NCBI RefSeq assembly: GCF_029889845.1
Contig: NZ_JARANV010000019.1
Coordinates: 23,632-87,631, forward strand
Reading direction: 5' to 3'
Length of the DNA stretch: 64,000 nucleotides
DNA from: Halomonas sp. 25-S5
GTDB lineage: Bacteria; Pseudomonadota; Gammaproteobacteria; Pseudomonadales; Halomonadaceae
This document shows positions 41,763-49,433 of this stretch, one piece after another. The position numbers and the translations under genes are program-made. Position 1 is the first letter of the stretch. The number at the start of each line of letters is the position of its first letter. The notes beneath the pieces are model-generated. The model was given only the letters and a program-made list of their open reading frames with translations. It was not told the DNA's origin and did not search any database.

Positions 41763-42444
41763 GGTGATACGCCCGGGCCAGGTCATCCGCCGCCGCGCCT
41801 CGCCAGTAGCACCAGCGCAGTCGCCACATCAGGCGGATGGTGGTCCAGGCGCCCTGTTGGTCCCAGCGCCGGCCACTGCTGGTCACCTTCTCCGTCAAAC
41901 AGGTCGGTGGCGATTGCCGCTTGAGTCGCCGCGACATCTCGATGTCCTCCATCAGCGGCTGGTCGGGAAAGCCACCCGCGGCGACAAAGGCCTCGCGGGT
42001 CATGAACAGCCCCTGGTCGCCGGTGGCGATGTCCGTCAGACGCGAGCGCAGGTTCATGGCGCCGGCGATGACCGGCAGCAGCGGATGCCTCCCTTCCAGA
42101 CGGACATCGAATCGGCCCCACACGCATTGGCCTGACAGGGCCGTCTCGACCGACAGGTCGGCGCGCGGGGGGAGTCGCGTGTCAGCATGCAGGAACAGCA
42201 GGTGATGTCCGCGGGCCTCGCCAGCCCCGGCATTCATCTGACGGGCTCGGCCGGGCGCTCGGACGATCACTGTTGATGCCAGAGGGCGTGCCCGGGCCAC
42301 CGTATCGTCGAGGCTACCCCCGTCTACGACCACTACCTCTACGCCGTCGGCCTCCCATGGCGTCAGTCGGGTCAGCAGCTCCTCGATGGTGGCCGCTTCA
42401 TCCAGTGTCGGAATGATGATGCTGAGCCTCGGTATGTCCGTCAT
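41752..42444 (-). CDS. TIGR04283-type family 2 glycosyltransferase
   Basis: Glycosyltransferase 2-like protein, 230 residues, of the rSAM/selenodomain-associated transferase 2 family. It opens RLSIIIPTLDEAATIEELLT, with VEVVVVDGGSLDDTVARARP, GRARQMNAGAGEARGHHLLF, the DxD-like FLHADTRLPP, GRFDVRLEGRHPLLPVIAGA, and the acceptor segment TGDQGLFMTREAFVAAGGFP then LMEDIEMSRRLKR. The start at 42444 has a reasonable spacing to GGAGG (GAGGACCGTCGGC). It is overlapped by the transferase 1 gene. Confidence 0.85.
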   Translation of the reverse strand: MTDIPRLSIIIPTLDEAATIEELLTRLTPWEADGVEVVVVDGGSLDDTVARARPLASTVIVRAPGRARQMNAGAGEARGHHLLFLHADTRLPPRADLSVETALSGQCVWGRFDVRLEGRHPLLPVIAGAMNLRSRLTDIATGDQGLFMTREAFVAAGGFPDQPLMEDIEMSRRLKRQSPPTCLTEKVTSSGRRWDQQGAWTTIRLMWRLRWCYWRGAAADDLARAYHHVR

Positions 42445-42632
42445 GCCGACGGTCCTCCTGATGCGCATATCGGTGCGGTGATGCCTTGGGTCGGATCATC
42501 CATCTCAGCCTTACAATATGGCGGTGGCTGTCGGGCCTGTAAGGCGTCCTTTGACGATACGACAGAAACGCAGAGGCGCCGATAGGCTGGCGGTATTGGT
42601 CAATGAGTCCGCCGGTGCGGAGGGGGATAGCG

Positions 42633-42722
42633 ATGAAAGGGGCGCGCAGCATCCTGGTGACACTGACCGCGTTACTGCTCTCAGCGTCACCGGCCATGGC
42701 CCTGGCGTTATCCATCTCCTGA
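42633..42722 (+). CDS. Possible 29-residue secreted peptide
   Basis: A short open frame MKGARSILVTLTALLLSASP-AMALALSIS has a good ribosome site (GGAGGGGG, 6 nt before ATG) and the exact form of a Sec signal peptide ending SPAMA. It ends 20 bp before the papain-like hydrolase gene. The mature part would be only a few residues, so it may be a leader peptide, a translational coupling device or a chance frame. Confidence 0.35.
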   Translation: MKGARSILVTLTALLLSASPAMALALSIS

Positions 42723-42742
42723 GTCGCCGGAGGGATCCATCA

Positions 42743-43477
42743 ATGTCCAACATGCTTGAGCGCTGCGGTTATGGGCTCGGATGCTGGTTGTCTTGTCCCA
42801 GGCCCTGGCACCGCCCCCTGTTGCCCGTCGACGAGGGTGTCCGGTCATGTCTCGAGCCTGGTGATGTCCTGCTGGTCGAAGGCTCCTCGAGGATCAGCAC
42901 GGTGATCAAGTACCTGACGCAGTCCACCTGGTCCCATGCCGCCCTCTATGTCGGCGATAACAGCTGTCCCGGGGTAGCCGCCTCGCCCCAGGGCGGCGTT
43001 TTTGTCGAGGCAGATCTGGCGGAGGGGGTGCGGGTGGTGGGGTTCGAGGAATTCGAGGGCTATCCGCTGCGCATCTGCCGGCCGGTTGGCCTGGGTCGTG
43101 AGGACCTCGAACGACTGATCGCCTTTGCCTGTGGGCGCGTGGGCCACCGCTATGACCTGCGCAACATCCTCGACCTGGCCCGTTACCTGCTGCCCTTGCC
43201 CCCCATACCCACCCCCTGGCGGCGACGCATGCTCGGGCTGGGTAGCGGTGATCCGACCCGGGCCATCTGTTCGACCCTGATCGCCGAGGCCTTCCAGTCG
43301 ATTCGCTATCCGATCCTGCCGATCCCCATTGCGGGCGAGGCGAGTGTATTCCAGCGTCGCCACTATACGCTGTTCACCCCGCGGGATTTCGATCTTTCCC
43401 CCTGGTTCGAGGTCGTCAAGCCCGCGCTGATAGGGGGGTTCGACCCCCACAAGCTGCACTGGCAGGAACCAGCCTGA
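42743..43477 (+). CDS. YiiX/YebB-like permuted papain-type hydrolase
   Basis: Protein of 244 residues of the NlpC/P60-superfamily, permuted papain-like (YiiX) type. The His nucleophile-partner motif is CLEPGDVLLVEGSSRISTVI, then YLTQSTWSHAALYVGDN. A central Glu is in FVEADLAEGVRVVGFEEFEG. The catalytic Cys is in RVGHRYDLRNILDLA...RAICSTLIAEAFQSI. Members are amidases or lipid-associated hydrolases. GGAGGG lies before the ATG at 42743. No signal peptide is obvious, although LGCWLSCP near the start could be a lipid or membrane anchor. Confidence 0.75.
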   Translation: MSNMLERCGYGLGCWLSCPRPWHRPLLPVDEGVRSCLEPGDVLLVEGSSRISTVIKYLTQSTWSHAALYVGDNSCPGVAASPQGGVFVEADLAEGVRVVGFEEFEGYPLRICRPVGLGREDLERLIAFACGRVGHRYDLRNILDLARYLLPLPPIPTPWRRRMLGLGSGDPTRAICSTLIAEAFQSIRYPILPIPIAGEASVFQRRHYTLFTPRDFDLSPWFEVVKPALIGGFDPHKLHWQEPA

Positions 43478-43505
43478 GCCCGTCTTGGGTCAGGGGCCCA
43501 GAGGC

Positions 43506-44141
43506 TCAGTGAGACAGCTCGATCACTCGCCCACCGGCATCCTCGGCGTCTTCAGCGTCGTGGGTGACCAGCAGGCTGGGCAAGCCGGCCTCGCGCAGGC
43601 GGTCGAACACCAGCCGGCGCATCTCGTGACGCAGATGGGTGTCGAGCCTCGAGAAGGGTTCGTCGAGTAGTACCGCACAGGGGGCCGACAGCAGCAGGCG
43701 CATCAGCGCCACCCGGGCCTTCTGGCCGCCGGAAAGGGTGGCCGGGTCGCGCGCACCGAAGCCGGCAAGGCCGATGTTTGCCAGGGCCTGCTCGACCCGC
43801 GCGGCCTTGTCGGCGCTGGCCCCGGGCATGCCGAAGCGCAGGTTGCCGCCCACCGACAAGTGGGGAAAGAGCAGCGGGTCCTGGAACAGCAGGCCGATGC
43901 CGCGCCGTTCGGCCGGCAGGCCGCTGATGTCGCGGCCGTCGAGCATCACCCGGCCGCGAGCCTGGAACGCAGGAGCGAGGAAGCCGGCGAGGTAGGCGAG
44001 CAGGGTCGACTTGCCCGAACCGGAAGGCCCCATGACGGTGAGGACCTCACCGGGAGCGATCTCGGCATCCAGCTCCACCAGGACCTGGTCGCCCAGCTGG
44101 AGGCAGATGTCACGAAGTTCGAGGCGATGGGTGGCGTTCAT
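43506..44141 (-). CDS. ynjD: ABC transporter ATPase, YnjD-like
   Basis: ABC ATPase of 211 residues. Walker A is in VMGPSGSGKSTLLAYLAGFL, the Q-loop in GIGLLFQDPLLFPHLSVGGN, the signature in ATLSGGQKARVALMRLLLSA, Walker B in CAVLLDEPFSRLDTHLR, and the switch His in LLVTHDAEDAEDAGG. The short length and GLLFQDPLLFPHL match YnjD. The start overlaps the permease stop (ATGA). Third gene of a ynjBCD-type importer. Confidence 0.88.
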   Translation of the reverse strand: MNATHRLELRDICLQLGDQVLVELDAEIAPGEVLTVMGPSGSGKSTLLAYLAGFLAPAFQARGRVMLDGRDISGLPAERRGIGLLFQDPLLFPHLSVGGNLRFGMPGASADKAARVEQALANIGLAGFGARDPATLSGGQKARVALMRLLLSAPCAVLLDEPFSRLDTHLRHEMRRLVFDRLREAGLPSLLVTHDAEDAEDAGGRVIELSH

Positions 44142-45820
44142 GGAGCTCCCTGCATGCCGCGTCGCCGCGACCATAGCAATCTGGGCAGGCCGATGGCGAT
44201 GATGAAGCCTGCCAGGGGCAGGCAGGCCTGGACCAGTGCCCAGACGCCGATGACATGACGGTTACCGCCGGCAGCCAGCGAGACCGCCTCGGTGGTGACG
44301 GTGGTGATGCGTCCTGCCCCCAGCAGCTGGGTGGGCAGGTACTGGCCGATGCTGACCGCCAGCCCCACGGCCAGGGCGGTGAGGATCGGCGCCAGCAGCA
44401 TCGGCAGGCGTATCCGCCAGAAGGCCCCGTTGCGCGAGGCCCCGAGCGTCAGGGCCAGCCGCGACCAGCGTGGATCGAAGCGCCGGTAGGCCTCGGAGAG
44501 CGAGAGGAACACGTAGGGCAGCACGAACAGTAGGTGGCCGAAGGCGACCAGTGCATGGGTCGGTCGCATGCCGAGCTGCTCCATCACTACCACCAGGCCG
44601 AACAGGAAGGCGACCTGTGGCACGATCAGCGGCAGGTAGAGCAGCCACAGGGCCCGAGAGGGGGGCCGGCGGCTGCGCTGCTCGTGTTCGAGTGCCGCTA
44701 GGGCCAGGGCCATGGCGAGCAGCGTCGCACACAGGGCGATCAGCGCCGTCGAGGCGACCGGCCCGGCAAGTGAGGGCAGGACCCGGGCCCAGTGGGCGGC
44801 GGTAAAGCTTTCCGGCAGGGCCTCGGGGAAGCGCCAGAAGCCGGCCACCGAGTGGATCGCCAGGCCGGCGATGCCGACGAAGGCGATCACCGTGGCCAGC
44901 AGGATCCACAGCTTGCCGGCGAGATGCAGGCACGTCTCGCCCCGATGCCGTTCGCCGCGTTCGATCCAGAGACCCATCAGCCGCTTTGCGGCCCGCTCCA
45001 GTCCCCACCAGATCGCCAGTGCCGCGGCGGTGACGCCGAGTTGCAGGATCGCGCCGGCCGAGGCCAGGAAGCGCTTGTCGAGATCTGGGTCGCTGAACCA
45101 GGTAAGTATCGACACGGCAAGTGTAGGGGGCAGGGTGGGGCCGAGGATCATCGCTACATCCACCACCGACGAGGCGTAGGCGATCACCGCGTAGACCGGC
45201 AAGCGGATCAGCGGATAGAGCGATGGCGCGACGACTTTCCACCAGGCCAGGGTCGGGCGGTAGCCCAGTGAGCGGGCCATGGCGATTCGCCGTTCGGGAT
45301 CGAGCTGAGGCAGGGCCGCCAGGCTCATCAGCAGCAGGAAGGGAATCTCCTTGATGACCAGCCCCGCGATGAGCGACAGCCCCCAGGGATCGTGGACGAT
45401 CAGCAGGTCCGGCGGGCGCTCCCAGCCGGTCAGCCCCGGCGAGGCGAGACGTGCGACCAGCCCCGAGGGGGAGATCAGGAAGGCCAGGCCGAAGGCCGCG
45501 GCGGCATGGGGAATGGAGAGTAGTGGCGAGACCAGTCGCCGGATCCAACGGTCGAGCCGGCTGCCGGTCGCGGCGGCCAGGTAGAGCAAGACCACTGCCA
45601 GCGAGATGGCGGTGGCGAGCAGTCCGCTGGCGAGGCTGATGGTAACCGAGCGCCAGATGCCTGGCTCGGCAAACAGGGCCTGCCAGGGGGCGAGCGTCAG
45701 GCTCTCCCTGCCCAGCGCCGGCAGGTAGCCGAAGGCCGGCAGCAAGACCATGCCCAGGCCGGCCAGGATCGGCGCGACCAGTAGCAGCACGATCAGTACC
45801 GGAGCCAGGCGCAGCATCAT
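44138..45820 (-). CDS. ynjC: ABC transporter double permease, YnjC-like
   Basis: Permease of 560 residues with about twelve membrane spans and two binding-protein-dependent transport domains, each with an EAA-like loop. The first half contains IPFLLLMSLAALPQLDPERR, then IAMARSLGYRPTLAWWKVVA; the second half contains PYVFLSLSEAYRRFDPRWSR, then LALTLGASRNGAFWRIRLPM. This fused two-domain form matches E. coli YnjC (511 aa). The substrate of the Ynj transporter is not established; thiamine- or iron-like importers are related. It is coupled to the ATPase gene. Confidence 0.88.
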   Translation of the reverse strand: MMLRLAPVLIVLLLVAPILAGLGMVLLPAFGYLPALGRESLTLAPWQALFAEPGIWRSVTISLASGLLATAISLAVVLLYLAAATGSRLDRWIRRLVSPLLSIPHAAAAFGLAFLISPSGLVARLASPGLTGWERPPDLLIVHDPWGLSLIAGLVIKEIPFLLLMSLAALPQLDPERRIAMARSLGYRPTLAWWKVVAPSLYPLIRLPVYAVIAYASSVVDVAMILGPTLPPTLAVSILTWFSDPDLDKRFLASAGAILQLGVTAAALAIWWGLERAAKRLMGLWIERGERHRGETCLHLAGKLWILLATVIAFVGIAGLAIHSVAGFWRFPEALPESFTAAHWARVLPSLAGPVASTALIALCATLLAMALALAALEHEQRSRRPPSRALWLLYLPLIVPQVAFLFGLVVVMEQLGMRPTHALVAFGHLLFVLPYVFLSLSEAYRRFDPRWSRLALTLGASRNGAFWRIRLPMLLAPILTALAVGLAVSIGQYLPTQLLGAGRITTVTTEAVSLAAGGNRHVIGVWALVQACLPLAGFIIAIGLPRLLWSRRRGMQGAP

Positions 45821-45866
45821 CGAGCGCGCCTCGTTGCGGGAGTGGTCGGGGCGTGGTGCCTCGCCA

Positions 45867-47120
45867 TCAGTTGCCGATGTAGCGGGCTTTCCAGGCGTCC
45901 TCCAGAGCTGTCATCCAGCTGGGATGCGGCTCGGGCAGCGTGCGCTGCAAGGCGCCGGGCGGCAGCATTGCCGGGTTGCGCTCGTCCAGGGAGAACAGGG
46001 CCCGGCTGTCGTCATCGAGACGCGCCACGTCGAGCACGGTGCGATCCCCCCAGACGTCGAGGTCCTGCTTGTGGGCCTGGGCCTTTGGCGAGAGCAGGAA
46101 GTCGGCGATCACCAGGGCACCGGCCTTGTGGGGCGAGTTGAAGGGAATGGCCACGAAGTGCACGTTGCCCAGGGTGCCGCCCTGGGGCACATAGCTGCGG
46201 GTGCTTTCCGGCAGTTCGAAGTCGGCGACTGCCGCCGCCGGCTCGGAGGGCGTAAAGGTGAAGGCCAGCGACAATTCACCGTCACCCATCAGGCTGCGCA
46301 TCTCGTGTCCGGTGGCGGGGAACTGCCGTCCGCTGCGCCACAGGTGAGGGTGTAGCGCGTCCAGGTAGTCCCACAGCGGGGCGGTGACGGCCGCGAAGTT
46401 GCTCTCCTCGACCGGCGCATAGAGGGCCTCGTCCTCGTCGCTCAGCTCGATCAGGGCCTGCTTGAGGAAGGTGCTGCCGGTGAAATCGGGGATCCGCGGA
46501 TAGGTGAAGCGTCCGGGGTTGGCCGCGGCCCATTCCAGCAGGGCAGACATGTCTTGTGGAGGCGCCGCCACCTGCTGGTTATCCCCGCGGAGCTCGTTGC
46601 TATCCCCGCGGAGCTCGTTGCTATCATAGTAGAAGGTGATCTGCGACCGTCCCCAGGGGGATTCGTAGCCCTCGGTGGGCAGGGTGAAGTCGGTGACGAC
46701 CTCGGGGTTGTGCTCGGGGTGGGTGAGCGCGAAGTTCGGCAGCGACTCGGCGAAGGGACCGAACAGCAGGTCGTTGGCCTTCATGGTGGCGAAGTTCTCG
46801 CCGTTGATCCAGATCAGGTCGACATTTCCCTGGCCATGGTTGCCGGCCTGTTTCTCGGCCAGTACCCGGGAGACCGCCTCGGCGGTGTCGCCGATCTTGA
46901 CATGGGTGAGTTCGATATCGAACTGCTCCTCGACCCGCCCGGCCACCCAATCGATATAGTCGTTGGTGCGCTGTTCACCCGCCCAGGCATACCAGTAGAC
47001 CGTCTGGCCTCGGGCCTCGTCGAGCACCGCCTCCCAGTCGGTTGGATCGGGGCCCGCGGCGACAGGACCGGAGAGCAGGAGGGCGATGGGCGTGGCGGCA
47101 GCCAACAGGCGAATCGGCAT
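45867..47120 (-). CDS. ynjB: ABC substrate-binding protein, YnjB-like
   Basis: Periplasmic binding protein, 417 residues. The signal peptide is MPIRLLAAATPIALLLSGPV, AAG. The mature part has WEAVLDEARGQTVYWYAWAG, then GNVDLIWINGENFATMKAND, PWGRSQITFYYDS, WAAANPGRFTYPRIPDFTGS and GGTLGNVHFVAIPFNSPHKA, all typical of YnjB. Near residue 170 the segment SNELRGD is present twice in tandem, caused by a perfect 21-bp DNA duplication (46581-46622). It begins a minus-strand operon with ynjC and ynjD. Confidence 0.88.
   Translation of the reverse strand: MPIRLLAAATPIALLLSGPVAAGPDPTDWEAVLDEARGQTVYWYAWAGEQRTNDYIDWVAGRVEEQFDIELTHVKIGDTAEAVSRVLAEKQAGNHGQGNVDLIWINGENFATMKANDLLFGPFAESLPNFALTHPEHNPEVVTDFTLPTEGYESPWGRSQITFYYDSNELRGDSNELRGDNQQVAAPPQDMSALLEWAAANPGRFTYPRIPDFTGSTFLKQALIELSDEDEALYAPVEESNFAAVTAPLWDYLDALHPHLWRSGRQFPATGHEMRSLMGDGELSLAFTFTPSEPAAAVADFELPESTRSYVPQGGTLGNVHFVAIPFNSPHKAGALVIADFLLSPKAQAHKQDLDVWGDRTVLDVARLDDDSRALFSLDERNPAMLPPGALQRTLPEPHPSWMTALEDAWKARYIGN
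46581..46622 (-). repeat. 21-bp perfect tandem duplication inside ynjB
   Basis: The 21-base unit starting ATCCCCGCGGAGC occurs twice without any difference (46581-46601 and 46602-46622), adding seven residues in frame. The lack of divergence indicates a recent event. Confidence 0.9.
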
Positions 47121-47193
47121 CTAGGGTTCCTCTCTGGTGATGGGCAATGTTGGGGTGGAATACGCTCGGTGATGCGCTATCTGACTTTCGCTA

Positions 47194-48282
47194 TCAGCCG
47201 TCGAGCACCTGCTCGAGAGTGCGAAACTCTCGCTGTACATGCTCGATCACGGCCACGGAAAGGTAGTGGTCGACCCGGTCTCGAACGTGGGCGATCAGGG
47301 CATCGTCGCTCAGCTCGGCGGACCAGTCCTCGCCGCGGGCATGGGCATCCCGGGAGTGAAGGTTACTGGCTCGCCACTTGGCGCACCAGGTCAGCGACCA
47401 GAGCCACATGGCCCGCCGGCATGCCAGAAGCGTATCGGTGTCGCCGTCGAAGCCCGTGGCGGCCATCCAGTGACGGTAGAAGGCGGCGACCTCGGCGGGA
47501 AGCAGTTCGGCGCGGCTCTGCAGGTCCCAGGTCGTCGAGGTGTAGAGGCTGGCGTGAGCCAGGTCGAAGCCTGCCAGGCCGTAGCGGCATTTCTCCAGGT
47601 CCACCAGCACCGCGCGTCCGGACTCGGTGACCAGGAAGTTGCCGGGATGGGCATCGAAGCTGATCAGTCGCGGCTCGGCGCCAGGCCCGGCAGGCAGCCG
47701 TTCCGGCAGGGCGTCCAGCTCGGCCTCGATCAGCGCTCGGGCGTCCGCTTCGAGCCCGGCCTGGACGAGGAAGCGTGCCTGGTCCCTGACCTCCTCGAGC
47801 ATCGCCGTCCAGGGGTCGGCGGGTGACAGCAATGGCGGGCGCGCCTCGGCATCGGGCACGTCCAGTACATGGAAGCTGGCCAGCGCCTCGGCGATGTCGG
47901 GAAGGTCATCCGGGAGTCGCGCCGGGCGACCCCGGATGGCACTGACCAGCAGCCCGCCACGCGGCAGCGACGGGCTCGGCGGCAGCAGACCGTGCAGCGA
48001 GGGGGCATGGCCGCCCTGGCTGGCGCGGGAGAAGCAGGCCGCCTGGTAGTCGAGGTTGGCGGCGGGGTCGAGTCGCATCTGGCTCTGCTTGGGTAATCGT
48101 GCCACCCAGTCGATCTGTTGTCGCTCGAGCCACACATGGTGATGGGCCAGGCCCGTATCGGCCATCGGATACATGGCCTGAATGTCCGCGTCATGACCGG
48201 CGTAGCGCAGGGCCACTGCCAGGGGATGGCAGAGATCCGGTCGGGCCTCTGGCAAAGCAGGGCGAACGGCGATATCCGGCAT
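47194..48282 (-). CDS. APH/choline-kinase-like phosphotransferase
   Basis: Aminoglycoside-phosphotransferase-fold protein, 362 residues. The catalytic loop is PRLISFDAHPGNFLVTESGR (Asp, then Asn) and the metal Asp is in AVLVDLEKCRYGLAGFDLAH. The N-lobe region HHHVWLERQQIDWVARLPKQ contains candidate ATP-binding residues, and DLPDIAEALASFHVLDVP is also typical. It may phosphorylate a small alcohol such as a sugar, choline or thiamine. It lies 73 bp upstream of ynjB on the same strand and may be part of its operon, so its substrate may be the imported one; this is inference. Confidence 0.78.
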   Translation of the reverse strand: MPDIAVRPALPEARPDLCHPLAVALRYAGHDADIQAMYPMADTGLAHHHVWLERQQIDWVARLPKQSQMRLDPAANLDYQAACFSRASQGGHAPSLHGLLPPSPSLPRGGLLVSAIRGRPARLPDDLPDIAEALASFHVLDVPDAEARPPLLSPADPWTAMLEEVRDQARFLVQAGLEADARALIEAELDALPERLPAGPGAEPRLISFDAHPGNFLVTESGRAVLVDLEKCRYGLAGFDLAHASLYTSTTWDLQSRAELLPAEVAAFYRHWMAATGFDGDTDTLLACRRAMWLWSLTWCAKWRASNLHSRDAHARGEDWSAELSDDALIAHVRDRVDHYLSVAVIEHVQREFRTLEQVLDG

Positions 48283-48494
48283 GTCGCTCCTCGGGTGATG
48301 TTATTACGGTCGATAATGGAGGGTCGTGCGGCGCAAGGCGTTCCTTACATATCGGCGTCTCCCCGATGACCTGCTGCATGTCGGCCAGCTGTAAGCCTGG
48401 GGCATCGTCATCGACATAAGGGAACCGTTGTTGCGACACGGTGGAGCGAGGGCTCCGGATATCTTCTGGATGAACACAAGCGAAGGTGAACAAT

Positions 48495-49202
48495 ATGTCA
48501 CAGCATGACGAACAACGCCGTAAGCTCCTGGGCCGCCTGAATCGGCGACTGGCCTACACGGCCCCGCTGCTTGCCCTGGTGGCGGGGGGCGCCGTCCTTC
48601 AGGCCTCGGCAGGCGATGACGCGGCCATTGCCGACTTTACCTCGCCCTCCGATGCGTCCTTGATGCTGGCCAGCAACCACGCAGAGGGGGCCGCCGAGGC
48701 GCAGGGAGAAGCCCAGGGCGAGGCAGAGGCAGAGGGTGAAGCGGAAGGCGAGGCAGAGGGTGAAGCGGAAGGTGAGGCAGAGGGTGAAGCCGAAGGTGAG
48801 GCGGAGGGAGGCGATAGCGCCGCGGTGGCAAGGCCCGAGGGGTATTCGCCGGCTTACAGCGAGACCGGCGACAATCCCCAGGAGATGCTGGCCCGAGGCG
48901 AGGCGCTCTATTACGACACCTCCTTGAGCAGCAACGGCCTGGCCTGTGCGAGCTGCCACGGCAGTGACGGTCAGGACATGGGCTACAACCCGACATTCGA
49001 ACAGCCTTTCCCCCATCGGGTAGCGATGGGCGCCAACCAGTTCGGCATGGCGGAAGTGCATGCCGACGAGATGGTGCAGATCTGCATGGTAGCGCCGATG
49101 GCGGCCGAGCCGCTCGAGTGGGGTGGCGAGGAGTTGACCTCGCTGGCGGCTTACGTGGTGGAAGTGCAGAAGCGCGTCGCGGGAGAGCCACATGATCTCT
49201 GA
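48495..49202 (+). CDS. c-type cytochrome with YTAPxL leader and AEGE-repeat domain
   Basis: Protein of 235 residues in three parts. Residues 1-40 (MSQHDEQRRKLLGRLNRRLA, then YTAPLLALVAGGAVLQASAG) match the small peptide at 36345 residue for residue in most positions. Residues 62-106 are an AEGE repeat tract. Residues 115-235 form a class I cytochrome c: haem-binding CASCH (151-155) in ACASCHGSDGQDMGYNP, and the likely axial Met in ICMVAPMAAEPLEWGGEELT. The leader includes a hydrophobic segment suitable for export. AAGGTGA stands before the ATG at 48495. The repeat and leader are not part of known cytochromes c. I infer shared recognition and modification by the TTL/PqqD-like ligase at 33830. 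Confidence 0.85.
   Translation: MSQHDEQRRKLLGRLNRRLAYTAPLLALVAGGAVLQASAGDDAAIADFTSPSDASLMLASNHAEGAAEAQGEAQGEAEAEGEAEGEAEGEAEGEAEGEAEGEAEGGDSAAVARPEGYSPAYSETGDNPQEMLARGEALYYDTSLSSNGLACASCHGSDGQDMGYNPTFEQPFPHRVAMGANQFGMAEVHADEMVQICMVAPMAAEPLEWGGEELTSLAAYVVEVQKRVAGEPHDL
48726..48812 (+). repeat. 24-bp tandem repeats encoding AEGEAEGE
   Basis: A 24-base unit GAGGCAGAGGGTGAAGCGGA-AGGT recurs about three times (for instance 48750-48773 and 48774-48797) with only third-position changes, flanked by partial copies. It encodes the AEGE tract of the cytochrome. The unit length matches eight residues, so copy number can change without frameshift. Confidence 0.85.
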
Positions 49203-49259
49203 GTCCGGCCGGCGGGGCTGAACGCGTTCATCTCTTCCCTCGGCACTCTGCCATCGTCC

Positions 49260-49285
49260 CCGGGCCCGCCAGCTGGCGGGCCCGG
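49260..49285. terminator. GC-rich hairpin after the cytochrome gene
   Basis: CCGGGCCCGCC (49260-49270) and GGCGGGCCCGG (49275-49285) form a perfect 11-bp stem with an AGCT loop, 58 bp after the stop. The T-run is weak (CTGCTTGC). Probable terminator. Confidence 0.65.
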
Positions 49286-49433
49286 CTGCTTGCGACGAGG
49301 GCGTCTCCTTCCCTTCGACCGAAGGCAGGTTGTTGCCGCCCCCGGGTCCACTGCCTACCCTGATATCGGTAATGACTGAACCACTGTCCTCCGATGAGGC
49401 TCTCAGGGACAGGCACTGCAGGGCGGGCACGAG

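Noticed and set aside
48726..48812. Regular 24-bp repeats as a possible CRISPR array
   Set aside because: Units are contiguous without spacers and lie in frame inside a coding sequence; they encode AEGE repeats.
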